From NCBI GenBank assembly GCA_023213395.1, contig CM041465.1, positions 98,153,741 to 98,217,740 of the forward strand: a stretch of 64,000 nucleotides of DNA. The letters are read 5' to 3'. Positions 25,085-36,303 of this stretch are shown here, one piece after another (the first letter of the stretch is position 1; every line of letters begins with the position of its first letter). This stretch comes from Cycas panzhihuaensis (Eukaryota > Cycadophyta). The notes beneath the pieces are model-generated. The model saw only the letters and a list, made by a program, of their open reading frames with translations. It was not told the origin of the DNA and ran no database searches. The position numbers and the translations under genes are program-made.

Positions 25085-25960
25085 TTTTCCCATTTTTCAT
25101 TATAGAGAAGTTAATTCCTCTAATTATTTTCAATTGGAATAACTTTAATGAGTGGAAGGCAAATATATAATTGGTTCTTATGGTGAACTAACTTTGGGAT
25201 ATTACCAAATCTAAACTATTGGTCATGCCCTTGGATGAGAAAGATCATATATATACTAAGGAGAAATAGTTCATGGTTGTAGGTTTTCTTAAGTTATCTT
25301 TGTCTCTAAACCAAAGAGCTTTATTCTACAACCTCAAATCACCCCATGAGATCTGGACAAACTTATGTAAGACATCTAAAAAGAAGAAAAGTAATTATCA
25401 TGTTGATTTTATGATGGAGTTGTTGAATTCAAAGGTAAAGGATGAGAATAATATAAGTGCATACCTAAATAAGATCATTGATTTAAGGATTAGGTTGGAT
25501 GAATTGAATTCAAACTTAATTGATAATGAACTAATCTTTACAATTATCATGTCAAAATTTCTAGTTACATTTGGAACCTTCCAAACTATCTATATAAGAG
25601 ATGAACTTATAAAAGGTGAAATCATTTGAGCCATTGTAGAACCTGATTCTAGTAGAGGATACTAAGTTGAAACATCATGGAATGTTTGCTAGTTCATAAT
25701 CAAATTAGGCTCTGATTATGAAGACATAAAGGAAAGATGTTGTTCAGGAAGATAAGTCTATATAGAAAATAGGAGAGACACCTTAGGATAAGAAGAAGTT
25801 TATAGGTAAGTGTAATTATTATAAGAAAGAGGGTCACAAAGAGAAGAATTATTGGTTCAATAAGTGGGACAACCATAAGTCTAACCAAAATGACAAGGGG
25901 AAGAGTGTAGAAACACATTGTGTTAGATTATCAACATTATCGACTAAGTCAAATAAAAAA
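25085..25960 (+). pseudogene. gag: gag of copia element E
   Basis: The sequence NWNNFNEWKANI, then LSLSLNQRALFYNLKSPHEIWTNL and a run starting YHVDFMMELLN, is the copia gag (UBN2-like) pattern. The best frame is 25273-25629. Towards the end a Lys-rich and Cys-containing region at about 25800-25920 (CNYYKKEGHKEKNYW read across a frameshift) is a degraded zinc knuckle. Gag would package the element RNA. Stops and frameshifts disable it. Confidence 0.65.
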
Positions 25961-27130
25961 GACTATTAGATCCTAGACTCTAGAACACAAAAATATGACC
26001 TATTAAAAGTAAAACTTTGATGCCTTAGATGTAGGTTTGAATAATGTTAATGTCATTCTTAGAGATGCTCACATATTGCCTATAGAAGGTGTTGGTTTCT
26101 ATTTCACTTGTAGGAGGCGAGTTTAATAGGGTTTATTATGTGCCAAAGGTGAAACTTAATCTTCTTTCTACCTAGGAAATCTATAAACAAGGTATGAAAT
26201 TTGAGCTTTATAATAATAAATTCATAGTTAAGGATCCTAAGAGGAACTTCTCTACTATTTCTACTAGAAAATTTTAAGATAATTTTTCAGTGTTTGAGAA
26301 ATTTAGAGCCTAAGAGGAATTGTATGCTTTTATTACTAGCATTAAGTTATGGCATGAGCATCTAGGATATCTTAACTACAAGAGTTTTAGCCTTATGAAT
26401 AAGTTAAATATGGTGGTAGGTTTACCATAGGTTCTATGTTTAGAAGGCATTTATAAAGGATGTATATATGGAAAGCACCATTGTTATCCTTTTGATAAGG
26501 ATTATGCCTAGAGAGTAAAGTAGAAGTTGGAAATTATAGAATGATTTGATAGGACCACTATAAAATCATTCTATATCAAGTGCTTATTTTATCAATGTGT
26601 TTGTAGATGATTATAGCAAGAAAGCCAAGGTCATCTTTTTGAAAAACAAGTCTAAAGTATTTGATCACTTTTGTGAATAGAAAGTTAAAGTTGATAATGA
26701 GACTAATAAGAAAATAAAGATTCTGAGAAGTGATAATGGAAAAGACTATGATAATAATACCTTTAATTAGTTTTAACTTAATCATGATATCAAATAGAAC
26801 TTTACTAGATTATATACCTCACAATAAAATGGTGTTGCAAAGAGAAAGAATCATATCAGGATGGCAAGGTGTATGGTGCATATAAAGAATCTACTACTAA
26901 TATTTTTGGTAGAAGCTATTACGATAGTTATTTATATTTTGAATAGGGTACCTATAAAAGTTATTTGTGGCATTACCCCTAAGGAGTGTTGGACCAATAA
27001 AAAACCTTCTATTAATTATTTCAAGGTATTTGGGCATAGTACATATACATACATTCTAGACACATAATAAGAAAAGTTGGATTATAAGAGTTTGAAGTGT
27101 ATCTTTATGTGGTAACCACGAGGGAATAAG
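25961..27130 (+). pseudogene. Protease and integrase region of copia element E
   Basis: A protease remnant (FNRVYYVPKVKLNLLST at about 26120) is followed by the GAG-pre-integrase zinc region. There LWHEHLGYLNYKSF supplies the histidines at about 26350 and a degraded Cys-bearing segment lies at about 26460. Integrase core words are scattered over several frames. The C-terminal part at 26861-27067 reads ILNRVPIKVICGITPKECW and YFKVFGHSTYTYI, normal copia integrase. I cannot show the full catalytic triad. Confidence 0.6.
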
Positions 27131-27399
27131 GCTTATAGATTTAGGATCCATATAGGAAGAAGATTTTGGCTAGTTAGGATGTTAAGTTTTATGGGTTATT
27201 AACATACCATGTTAAGAGGTCATTTAAAGATAGATTTTATCCTCCACATCTTCCATTTATAGTCCATGTTTTAATAGGTATAGAGGTCAAGGAGCTAAGC
27301 ATAGTGTTAGAAACAAAAGCTAGACCAAGGTGGAGTAATAATGAGGAGCCATTATAAGAGGAGACATGTACAATACCACATGTTCTATTATGGGCTAGG

Positions 27400-27813
27400 A
27401 GGACTATTGAGGAATTTGATGTGATAATAGAAGATCTTGAAGATAAAAGGTAAATGAGAAGTCAACATGCTAGTCAAACTTTAGTGGTGGACATTAATAA
27501 TTCTAATAATCCTATTTTATGTCAATAAGTAAAAGAAGATATGTAATGGAGAGCTACAATAGATGAAGAGTATAGTTCAATCATGAAGAATGATATATGG
27601 ACTCTGGTTCCCTTACCTCTATCCAAGAACCTAGTTGGTTGTAAGTGGGTCTATAAGATAAAGTTTCACTCTAATGGAGAGGTAGATAAGTATAAGGATA
27701 GACTTATTACACAAGGATTCAAATAAAAAGAATGAATTGATTATGAGGAGATATTTTCACCAATCTCTAAGATGACAATAGTCTAATTGATCCTTGCTCT
27801 AACAACTACATAT
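27400..27813 (+). pseudogene. RT of element E, first part
   Basis: Copia RT N-terminus: ATIDEEYSSIMKNDIWTLVPLP, then GCKWVYKIKFHSNGEVDKYKDRL, and IDYEEIFSPISKMTIV ending LALTTTY. It breaks off exactly at 27813, where a foreign LTR-like end (TGTTAAAAA) begins. The next residues appear at 35541 (GVIPNG in one frame, ELYQMDV in another). The last five bases, catat, look like a target duplication (catgt at 35541). Confidence 0.75.
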
Positions 27814-27838
27814 TGTTAAAAATAAAGATAACAGGATT

Positions 27839-27850
27839 GTTCTAATACCA
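27839..27850 (-). promoter_or_regulatory. tRNA-Met primer site beside LTR of F
   Basis: On the minus strand TGGTATTAGAAC directly follows the LTR end at 27851. Beyond it (27814-27838) about 19 nt repeat the terminus of the LTR (tgttaaaaat…). The outer side of a 3' LTR should be host DNA, so a primer site here is odd. Confidence 0.55.
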
Positions 27851-28254
27851 TGTTAAAAATATGAAGATGATGTAATAATATAAACTCATAAGTATAAAAC
27901 ATCAAACATATAAAGTAAACATCATCAAACATAATCATCACCACAAGACACCAAGATTTATACGTAGAAAACCCAATGTGGGAAAAACCATGGGAGAAGG
28001 TGGAGTTAGGACTCTGTTTATGATCATAAGAATTACTTCTTTCTCCTCTCTCCTTTCTCTCAAGTTATCAAGTGGTGAGAGTACAAATATATACTGATAA
28101 TCACCTCATGAGTAGCCTATCACATACAATGAGCTGTTACATCATTCAATAGTGGGATAGTATGAATATGTGTGCATCTCAAATATCTTAAAGTAGGTGA
28201 ATGGTGGGAAGTGCATGTGTACAATGGACCCACATTAAACATTATGATTTAACA
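27851..28254 (-). repeat. LTR of copia element F
   Basis: On the minus strand it runs TGTTAAATCATAATG to ATATTTTTAACA, 404 bp, with matching inverted termini. A purine tract, cattatcaggggg, is at its upstream side (28255-28268) and a primer site at its downstream side. Confidence 0.75.
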
Positions 28255-29000
28255 CCCCCTGATAATGTTTAATGTCCTTGAATCTTAATCTTGGGTCTTC
28301 ATGTCTTCATCTTGTATGCTGGAACCTATAACCTGTAAGTGTCACCTATATCCTGTATGTAGTATCACCTGTAACCTATATCTTGTATATTATGGGTGAA
28401 TTCATCATACCGTATAGCTCGAGAAGAGCTTCTATATTAATCACCAAAACCATTTGTAACCTGTAAAAGAACTATAACTATATGTTATCTCTATAAACCT
28501 ATATATGAAGTATTTTGTGCACATCTTCATATCTTCACCTGTGTGGTGGCTATTTTCAATCTACATTAAGTTGTCTATCAAATCAAGTAAAGTGATATCT
28601 AAGTCCATATAAAAAAAAAATTCATCTACTGAAACACATGGGTGACTAACCGCTGCAATCGTCAGTTTACTAGGAAATTACTTCAAGTACATGGTTCATC
28701 TTCTTTCCAAATTGCTTGTGGGATTGATAAAATTTCATCAGTTGGATTAAGTTGACATCTAAATCATATTGAACAATTTACTCTAGGACCATGTTGAATC
28801 ACTTAACAATGGTAAGTTAATTGTAATAAGGTAATTATACTAACATTTAACTAAATAATATTAATTGCTTTAATATCCAGCTGATTTGTATGTTTGTTTA
28901 GGACTTTTGTCATCTACTAAACCAAATATGATGTTGTGAAGGGGGAAAACAACAACCAACATATCAAGGATATTTGAGTCTTGTCTATTCTATTAGCTCC
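28255..29000 (-). other. 3' internal region of F, non-coding
   Basis: Upstream of the F polypurine tract in element orientation. It holds short repeats of cctgtaacctatatc (28320-28400). No RNase H or other pol motif was found, so the coding part is lost. Confidence 0.35.
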
Positions 29001-30483
29001 ATCTGGGTGTTGTGCTCCTCCCCCTAAAATTTCGTGATATTTGGTGGTCGTTTGGGGTGTCGTTAAGCTCGCACATCCTCGACAGGGTCTGCACACCTCA
29101 TGTTAATGCCATGCAACTTTCAAACATTAAAAATTTTGATTTTTTTAATCTTATGATTCATCACTTAAGTGAAATCACATTAAATCATATTTAAAATAGC
29201 TTTAGGTCCACTTTAGCCCCTCCATTTGATCATATTAAGGCTACATATGACATTTTTCTTTTGACTAAAGGGTGGACTTCAAGCCTAAATGAACTAGATT
29301 TAATCTTTTTAGATTATGAAAAAGTTATAAACTTATTTGAATAACTTTTCACATCTATTAGCCCCCTAATAGCATTATCAGGTGGTCACGTGGGGTCTAC
29401 AGGTGACCGGGGGCTAATCCAAAGGGGGCTTAACCTCGTTTTCAGTTGATTTTTGGGCATAAAAAGGTATCTATACTGTTTCTACAATATCTCCTCAACC
29501 GTGTATCTGCTTTTTAAACTATTTGAAGTGCTGGAAAGCTAATTTAGAGCTCTATAACTTAGAATTAAATTGAGATAGATTTAGAGCTAATTTGGAGGAG
29601 ATATTAGATTCTCAAGTAGACCCTTATATTTGAGCCTTATTTTTCAAGATTTAAAGGTATTTTTCAGTTCTCTTGAGGTTCTTTTGCTCGATTAGGTTGT
29701 GGCTTATTATTTTTAGCTGTTCAATTGTAATTTTAAAGGCTAATAAGTTCTTGGTGATGTTTCATATGTAGGTGTTACTCTTGGAAGGTTGAAGAAGTCA
29801 ACTCTTAAAGCTTGGCCCATCAAGAGCACTCTAAACCTACCCTTGTTATTTTAATTTGCTTTATTTCTTTTTCATTTCATTTATTGCATTAAAAAGAACC
29901 TCTTATATGTAAGAAATTCACTTTAAAAATTATTTTTTCACATTAAAAAGATAACTCCTAAATTGAACCCCCATTTCTAGCCTTGCAAGGGGAATGATTA
30001 AGACCCCTGAAGTTACCACCACGCACACGCTCTTGGCCTATTCATATTGGATAAGGAACACTATTGGCTATAAGGTGTATTTGGTGGAAGGCTGAGGAGG
30101 AGACCCTATCTTTTAGAGTTTGGAGACTAGGCTAGACCTAGGGGGGTGAGTGTCTTGGTTAGTAAGTTCTCATCACTAGATCTGTTGTTCAGCATAAGAC
30201 CAATGCAGGTGAGAAAATAAATTAAGGGGGTCTTAATAACTTCTTAGCAGCCCATGTACTGAGGTATATCGAGCCCTTGAGTTCACATACTAGTATATCA
30301 GGCCCCTAGTTTTCCACTTGTGGCTAAGTGCCATTAGATAGGATAGTAACCAAGAGCTTTCCTAGAGACCCTTTGCCTTAGAATCCTAGATTAGAAGCCA
30401 CTTAGGTAGATTAGTACCTCATCACACAAAAAATAAAAAATATCAAACAAAAAAAAAAAAAAAAAAAAAACCTTTTCAAACAT
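29001..30483 (+). other. Unassigned region before D gag, promoter-like in part
   Basis: No genes. A G-box-like CACGTGG (29388) and a TATA-like gcataaaaagg (29458) in + orientation suggest a decayed LTR or leader, perhaps of D. A poly(A) run of about 23 lies at 30449-30471. No primer site was seen. Confidence 0.3.
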
Positions 30484-31480
30484 GGCATTACAAATGCTTC
30501 TTTCCAACAACATCAAACTCAACAGTATTAATAACTTTATACCTTGGAAAAAATAAGTAAAAATCTTGTTTATTATGAATGAATATTGGGTCTATGTCAA
30601 TGGGGACATACCCATGCCTATGCCTACTCAAGATCCAAATGATCCCACTAAAACTATTCCACCTGATATTGTAGCCTTAACCAACTTTAAAGCTAAGGAT
30701 AACATAGCATTATCCTTCCTCCACTTGGCGGTTGAAGACCAAGTGGATCAAAACATTGAAATAACACAATGCTTAAATGAAGCTTGGACCATAATTTGTT
30801 CACTCTATGAGAGGAAGGATGAATCTAGGTCTCTTACCCTTAAGGCTTTTTTATTTTCCATGCCTTTTGCTAGAAATATTATAAATCATTTAACCGAAGT
30901 CAAAATTATTAGAAACTAATTGATTATCCTTAGTGAGCCACCTTCCAACTATGATTTAATTTCAAGCATTATAAATATTTTACCCATTGAATACAACTCC
31001 TTTGTCTCTAAGTTACATGACAATTACTCTAAGATGGACTTCATAACCTTTGAGGGGCTCTTGCTACAAGAGGAAAATGTTCTCAATCGACTAGAGGTGA
31101 CATCGACATTTGACTCAACTCTTGCCTTTGTAGCCTAAAACTTAGAAAAAGGAAAGGCTATTAATAGAGAAGCCCAATAGCTTAGTCAGCAACAAGAGCT
31201 AGCTTAACTCTTGGACTCTCTCTGTATATCACAAAAGTTACATCAGTAGCCAACTCAACAACATCTTATTGGTACCTCCTCCTCCTCCTGTCCAAATTAG
31301 TAGCTTCAACAATTACAACATTAACCACAGAGAAAGTCTCAAAAGAATCAGTAGTGTAAATAAAATATAACCTATCTCTATTGTGAAAAATTTGGTCAAC
31401 TAGCTATTGAATATTAGATAAGACAAGTTAATTTACAACTCTTGAAAAACTAAGAGAGCCAAGCATATGGGCTAGTCTAT
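30484..31480 (+). pseudogene. gag: gag of copia element D
   Basis: Begins MALQMLLSNNIKL. A stop where Gln is expected (30556) precedes the copia gag domain: IVALTNFKAKDNIALSFL, ITQCLNEAWTII and LIILSEPPSNYDLISSI. Then FEGLLLQEENVLNRLE leads to a Gln/Pro-rich tail and a degraded zinc knuckle (YLYCEKFGQLA) at about 31378. The two best frames (30566-30919 and 30920-31138) are continuous, separated only by a TAA. It would form the capsid of the particle. Confidence 0.75.
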
Positions 31481-32330
31481 CAACAACCACCCCCTAATTA
31501 TCAATAAGGAGCATCTTCATACCATCAAGAAGGCCCTAATTACAATCAACAAAGACAAGGAGCTTCTTATCAATAAGGAGGACCATGCCCTCCTCAAGAA
31601 GCCCCTTTTCCATAATAAGGAGGCCCTTATTATCAATATGGTGGTCTAGTTCAACAATAAGAAGGTCTTTTCCACCCACAAGGGGGGCTATCATATCAAC
31701 CTCAAGGCCAATTCTATCAGCAAAATTAGAATCCAAGGCCCACACAAGGTCAAAGACCTCAAAATAGGCAACGGTTCACAAACAGGAATCAAAGGAACCA
31801 ATAATATAATCAACAACATAGTAGTAACATGGAGATGGTCAAGACTCCTCCTCCCATAACCTATTTTTTTCAGCATTATCTTCTCAACTTGATGAGACCA
31901 CATGGCTTCTTAATTTAGGTGTAACAAGACACATGACAAGTTCTGAAAAAATGTTAGAAGAGACCTAACCAATCAACACTCAAATAGTTATATTTAGGGA
32001 CAACATGACTTACAGTGTGACCAAAATTGGTAGGGTACCAATTGCATTAAAGGACTCCAACATTAGACATGACATCAGTAATGTGTTCCTTATACCTAGT
32101 ATGAACATGAACCTACTTTCCATCGGTCAAATGGATAAGTAGAACTTAGATGTCCTCTTTAGTTAGGGCATTTGTGGAATTATAGACCATGCAATAGGAA
32201 AACTTATGGCCATAGGACATGAAGATGGTGGCTTATATAGGCTAGATGGAGTCCCTCTTATCACTACTCCCCAACATGAATCTTACTCAATGTCCAACAC
32301 AACTCAATGTGATAAGGAGAAGGATGTAGT
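31481..32330 (+). pseudogene. Gln-rich tail and protease of copia element D
   Basis: A Gln/Tyr-rich low-complexity stretch runs to about 31890. Then comes the protease: LLNLGVTRHMTSSEKM at about 31905, where the active site D-S-G is changed to N-L-G. NVFLIPSMNMNLLSIGQMDK and LYRLDGVPL follow, typical of the region leading to integrase. The changed Asp would kill the protease. Confidence 0.65.
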
Positions 32331-32419
32331 TGAGGAAGAGTTCCCTTACATACATGAATCAAGAGAATGCTCCTACTCAAAGGATGAAGTGACCATAAAT
32401 AGATCCAAATATCACCTAT

Positions 32420-33290
32420 GACATTAATTCTTAGGTCATTTAAATATATAAATCTTGAATCTCATGTCTAGGCTAAAAATGGTATATGACCTATCCAAAA
32501 TCAAGAGATATCAGAACATATGTGAGGCATGCCTAAAGGGAAAGTAACAAAGAGAAAAATTCCCTTCCAAGAATGATTAGAAAGCTTCACAACTATTAGA
32601 GTTGGTACATTCTGATATTTGTGGGCCTTTATCCACCTAATCTCTCAATGGTAGTCGATACTTCATTACCTTCATAAATGACTTCTTAAGGAAAGTATGT
32701 GTTTACTTCTTGAGAAACAAATATCAAGCCCTAGACAAATCCAAAGAGTTCAAAGCTACTACTAAAAATGAAAGTGGGATGAGAATCAAGACCCTTAGAT
32801 CCGACAATGGTGGTGAGTACATTTTAAATAAGTTCAATAACATTTGTAAAGAACATGGCATCTGACATCATATTTTTGCTCCTCACACACCTCAGTAGAA
32901 TAATGTAGCTGAAAGGATGAATCAAACTTTGATCAATAAAGGAAAAGCCATGCTTAGTGCAACCAACCTTGCCATGAGATTTTGGGCTGATGCCATTGCC
33001 ATAGCTACTTAACTAACCAACATAAGTCCCATAGTTGCAATTAGGAACATTACTCCTGAAGAAGTTTGGTCAGGTTAGAAACCATATGGAGCTCACTTAA
33101 GGATCTTTGGATGCACAGCATACAAATATGTCCCAAAGGATAACAGGAAGAAACATGATGACAAAATCCTTAAGTACATCTTCCTTAGCTATGTACCTAG
33201 TTGCAAAGCCTATAAAGTCTTTGGCACAGCTGGTAACCAAGCTTATATGACACAGGATATAATCTTTGTAGAAGAACCATAAGTATTGAC
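32420..33290 (+). pseudogene. Integrase of copia element D
   Basis: The zinc-binding C-C pair is in ICEACLKGK (about 32520). The core follows with all three catalytic positions: LVHSDICGPL (about 32605), TLRSDNGGEY (about 32800) and VAERMNQTL (about 32910). Later FWADAIAIAT and HLRIFGCTAYKYVPK match the copia integrase C-terminus. Stops occur at Gln or Trp positions (for example HTPQ-stop-N). Same general frame as gag, as expected for a copia polyprotein. Confidence 0.8.
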
Positions 33291-33589
33291 ACCTCCTCCA
33301 CATCAGATTGTATCAAAAGATGAATTTGGTGTGACACAAGTGACCCTTGAATAAACTTTGGATCCACTTGTACTAGCTTACTCCTACACTTCTAGTCCAT
33401 CATCAGTTCCAACAACTTCTTTTTCATCCACTTAAGCAAGTATAAATTTATCTTCCATTTTAGTTAATGACCTTGAGGTGAAAGCCACCAACTTTCAACC
33501 ACCTCCTAAGTGGATACAATAAGTTTTAAAGGATGCTCCTCCTTCCACAACTACAAAGAGGCCTTCCAAGATAAGACACTCTATAAATT

Positions 33590-34440
33590 TTGCCCTCATG
33601 GCACATGTCCTTGAAACTCTTGAATCTTCCATATTTGAGGACGTAGCTAAATACCAAATATGGAAAGAAACTATGGATGAAGAGATGAACTCTATCTTAA
33701 AAAATGACACTTGGGAGCTGACTAAATTACCACCTGAAAAGAAAGTAATTGACTATAGATGGTTATATAAGATAAAGTTCTATGCAGATGGTACTGTAGA
33801 GTGTCACAAAGTTTTCCTTGTTGCAAGAGGTTTTAAACAATAGGAGGGGGTTGACTATGATGAGAGCTTTGCACTAATAACTAACATGACCACATTCCAT
33901 TTGGTTATGTCCCTAGTAGCCCAATTTGGATGGCCTATCTACCAAATGGATGTAAAGAGTGCTTTCCTTAATAGAGAGCCTAAAGAAGAGGTTTTCTTGA
34001 AACAACCCCTAGGCTATACTATTCTAGGACAAGAACACTTAGTTTTCAGACTCAAGAAAGCCCTTTATGGACTCAAGTAGGCACCACGTGCCTAGTATGA
34101 AAAGATAGATGTATTTCTCACTCAACATGGATTTAATTGTTCACCCTCTGACCTTGATCTCTATATTTAGGTTAGAGATAATTTAATTACCATCATTGTA
34201 CTTTATGTGGACGATCTTGCTATCACTGGCAATGATACAGATGAAATTTCTTTGCTCCAATCATAGTTGAAAAGTAATTTTGAGATGACTGACCTTGGCT
34301 TGCTTCATTACTTCCTTGGAATTGAAGTTTAGCAAGAACAAAGACAGATCCTCCTAACTCAAACCAAGTATGCTAATGAACTATTAGAAAGATTTAGGAT
34401 GACTGAATGTAAGCCTATACCAATTCCTATGGAGATAGGA
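33590..34440 (+). pseudogene. Reverse transcriptase of copia element D
   Basis: Starts with MDEEMNSILKNDTWEL, WLYKIKFYADGTVE and LVARGFKQ-stop. It continues with YQMDVKSAFLN, FRLKKALYGLK-stop, and the intact catalytic box YVDD at 34204-34215 (IVLYVDDLAITGN). DLGLLHYFLGIEV follows. Nearly every stop sits at an expected Gln (CAA/CAG) or Trp (TGG) codon. This is the best preserved copia RT in the window. Confidence 0.85.
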
Positions 34441-35171
34441 ACCAAGTTAAACCTGGATGAATAAGGAAAACCTTTTGATCCTACTTTGTACCGATAGTTA
34501 GTTGGGAGTCTCATCTATCTCATTCATACTCGCCTGGACATCTCATATGCAGTAGGGATCTACTCCAGGTATATGTCACAGCTTAAAGCATCTCATTGGA
34601 AAGTAGCTACTAGGATACTCAAATATATTCCTGACACTCATCAGTTTGGCCTTGAGTACAATAAGACTGAATCACCTATTCTAAAGGGATATACAGATGT
34701 TGATTGGGCTAGTTTCTAGGATACATACTATTCAACTTTAGGCTATTGTTTTGATTTAAACTCAGCTATAATCTTATGGAGCTATAAAAAACAACCCATT
34801 GTTGCCCTTTCCTCCACTAAAGCTGAATATAAATCAGTTATCCATGCTACAACCAAGTTGATTTGGCTCAGAAGGATTCTTGCTGAGCTTGGAGTTCAAT
34901 AGACTTCACCAACCATCCTATATTCTGACAATCACAGTGTGTTGAAGATGATGAAGAATCTTGTATTCCATGCTAGAACCAAGCATATTAAGGTCCATCA
35001 TCACTTCATCCATGAGTATGTCCAAAACGGAGAAGTTGATATCACCTACCGTCCTACTGAAGACCAAGTTACAGACATCTTCACTAAAGCACTTGGTAAA
35101 CCAAAGTTTGAACAGTTCAGATTTGAACTTGACATCCGAGGAAATGAAGTTGCTATTAAGGGAGGGTGTTA
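34441..35171 (+). pseudogene. RNase H and pol C-terminus of copia element D
   Basis: Reads VGSLIYLIHTRLDISYAVG, a region ending GYTDVDWASF, LSSTKAEYKSV, ILYSDNHSVLKMM, RTKHIKVHHHFIHEYV and VTDIFTKALG. It ends GGC-stop at 35169-35171. The Asp/Glu/Asp catalytic positions appear present. The last codons overlap the polypurine tract (about 35155-35166), and the stop codon is made by the first bases of the LTR, a compact arrangement common in copia elements. Confidence 0.85.
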
Positions 35172-35540
35172 AAACATTGTAATATCTCCTCCATTTCTTC
35201 TTGTTTATGTAAATTCATGATCATAATGTATTAAAAGACCCTTTTATGTAATTAAATCATATTGGATAGTAAGGTTGGGTCCACCTCTTGTGTCATTAAC
35301 TTAGTCTATTACAACACCTTGTAATCTTAGTGGATGGTTATAAATATTGCCCTACACCTTTGTACTATACATTGAATTTTGGTTAATGTAGAAGCTCTAC
35401 CCAAGAGAGAGCCTACAGTGTGGTGAATTCACTCGTACCATTGCATGATTATACTTTTTGTTCATTTTCTTGATTTACTGAATATTTTGATTATTATACT
35501 TGAATCAAGGCACATGTATTTAGATCTTGCTATTTTCACA
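35167..35540 (+). repeat. 3' LTR of copia element D
   Basis: Starts TGTTAAAACATTG after aagggaggg and ends ATTTTCACA at 35540, 374 bp. A TATA-like ataaata is at about 35341. Immediately after it E RT resumes. No 5' partner was found in the window. Confidence 0.8.
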
Positions 35541-35650
35541 CATGTGGCTAGGAGTTATACCAAATGGATGTGAAGTTAGCATTCCTTAACAGAGACTTGA
35601 AAGAGGAGATCTACATGGCTCAATCTCTTGCTATCATGAAGGAAGGTTAG
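35541..35650 (+). pseudogene. RT of element E, middle part
   Basis: Continues E from 27813: ELYQMDVKLAFLNRDLKEEIYMAQ, the central copia RT block. It ends at 35650, where a solo LTR begins. The block returns in register at 36304. Confidence 0.75.
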
Positions 35651-36298
35651 TATTGAGAAGATAAGGTCCCAACCCTTAAACTGCCACCAAGATCTAAACT
35701 ATTCTTACAACTAGTTACAGGAATCAAAACTAAAGTTTAACATGCAAGTTCTTAAACTAGAGATAAAATAATAAAATGAACAAGAAAGCCAAGCATCACA
35801 TATACACCCAATATAACATGGTAAAACCTTAGCAGTGTGCTAGAGAAATATCCACATAGGAAAGGTATCGATCTTTATTATCAAAGAATGGAGAAAATGT
35901 ATATAATTTATAGCAGAGTGCTCACAGCAACAACAACCATCCACCCAACTCCTCATAGTACATTGAACACTATCAACATGATGAAAATTTCCATAAATTG
36001 GGCTACATGAGAGAGTCATAGAAGGCACAAATCTCAACCGTAAAATCTAGGGTATTATGAGTGAATAATCCTAATTCTCTTTATAATTTAATATACTTTC
36101 TAGTGCTAGATTTTTGGGTGGGGGGTTATCACCCCTAAAACCTCTCTTTTTGGGGGACGTTCCATACCCCCGCACCCCCCTAGCCAAGGGGGCCTCCTGC
36201 CCTCCTTGGAACCCCTTGAGGAAGGTTTAGGGGGGAAATCGTACTGTTAACCTATCAAAATTTTAGCCTCCAAACCATTGTTATCACATTACCTAACA
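35651..36298 (-). repeat. Solo LTR inserted in E RT
   Basis: On the minus strand it runs TGTTAGGTAATG to TTCTCAATA, 648 bp, with flanks ctaag and ctaac as an imperfect 5-bp target duplication. A TATA box (TATAAATTATATA, about 35896-35909) is followed by AATAAA at about 35876, as in an LTR. The U3 side holds a striking G/C-rich stretch (36110-36240) full of G- and C-runs. The original CA end has become TA. Confidence 0.65.
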
Positions 36299-36303
36299 CT
36301 TAG

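Larger units (their letters stand above)
27814..35540. mobile_element. Composite copia insertion (F on -, D on +) in E
   Basis: 7.7 kb between two halves of the E RT gene, flanked by catat/catgt. The left end is an LTR of element F in minus orientation with its polypurine tract on the inside. The right end is the 3' LTR of element D in plus orientation. Both ends are therefore 3' ends of two different copia families, and neither 5' LTR was found. Either a chimeric template was integrated or several nested insertions were later rearranged. Confidence 0.55.
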
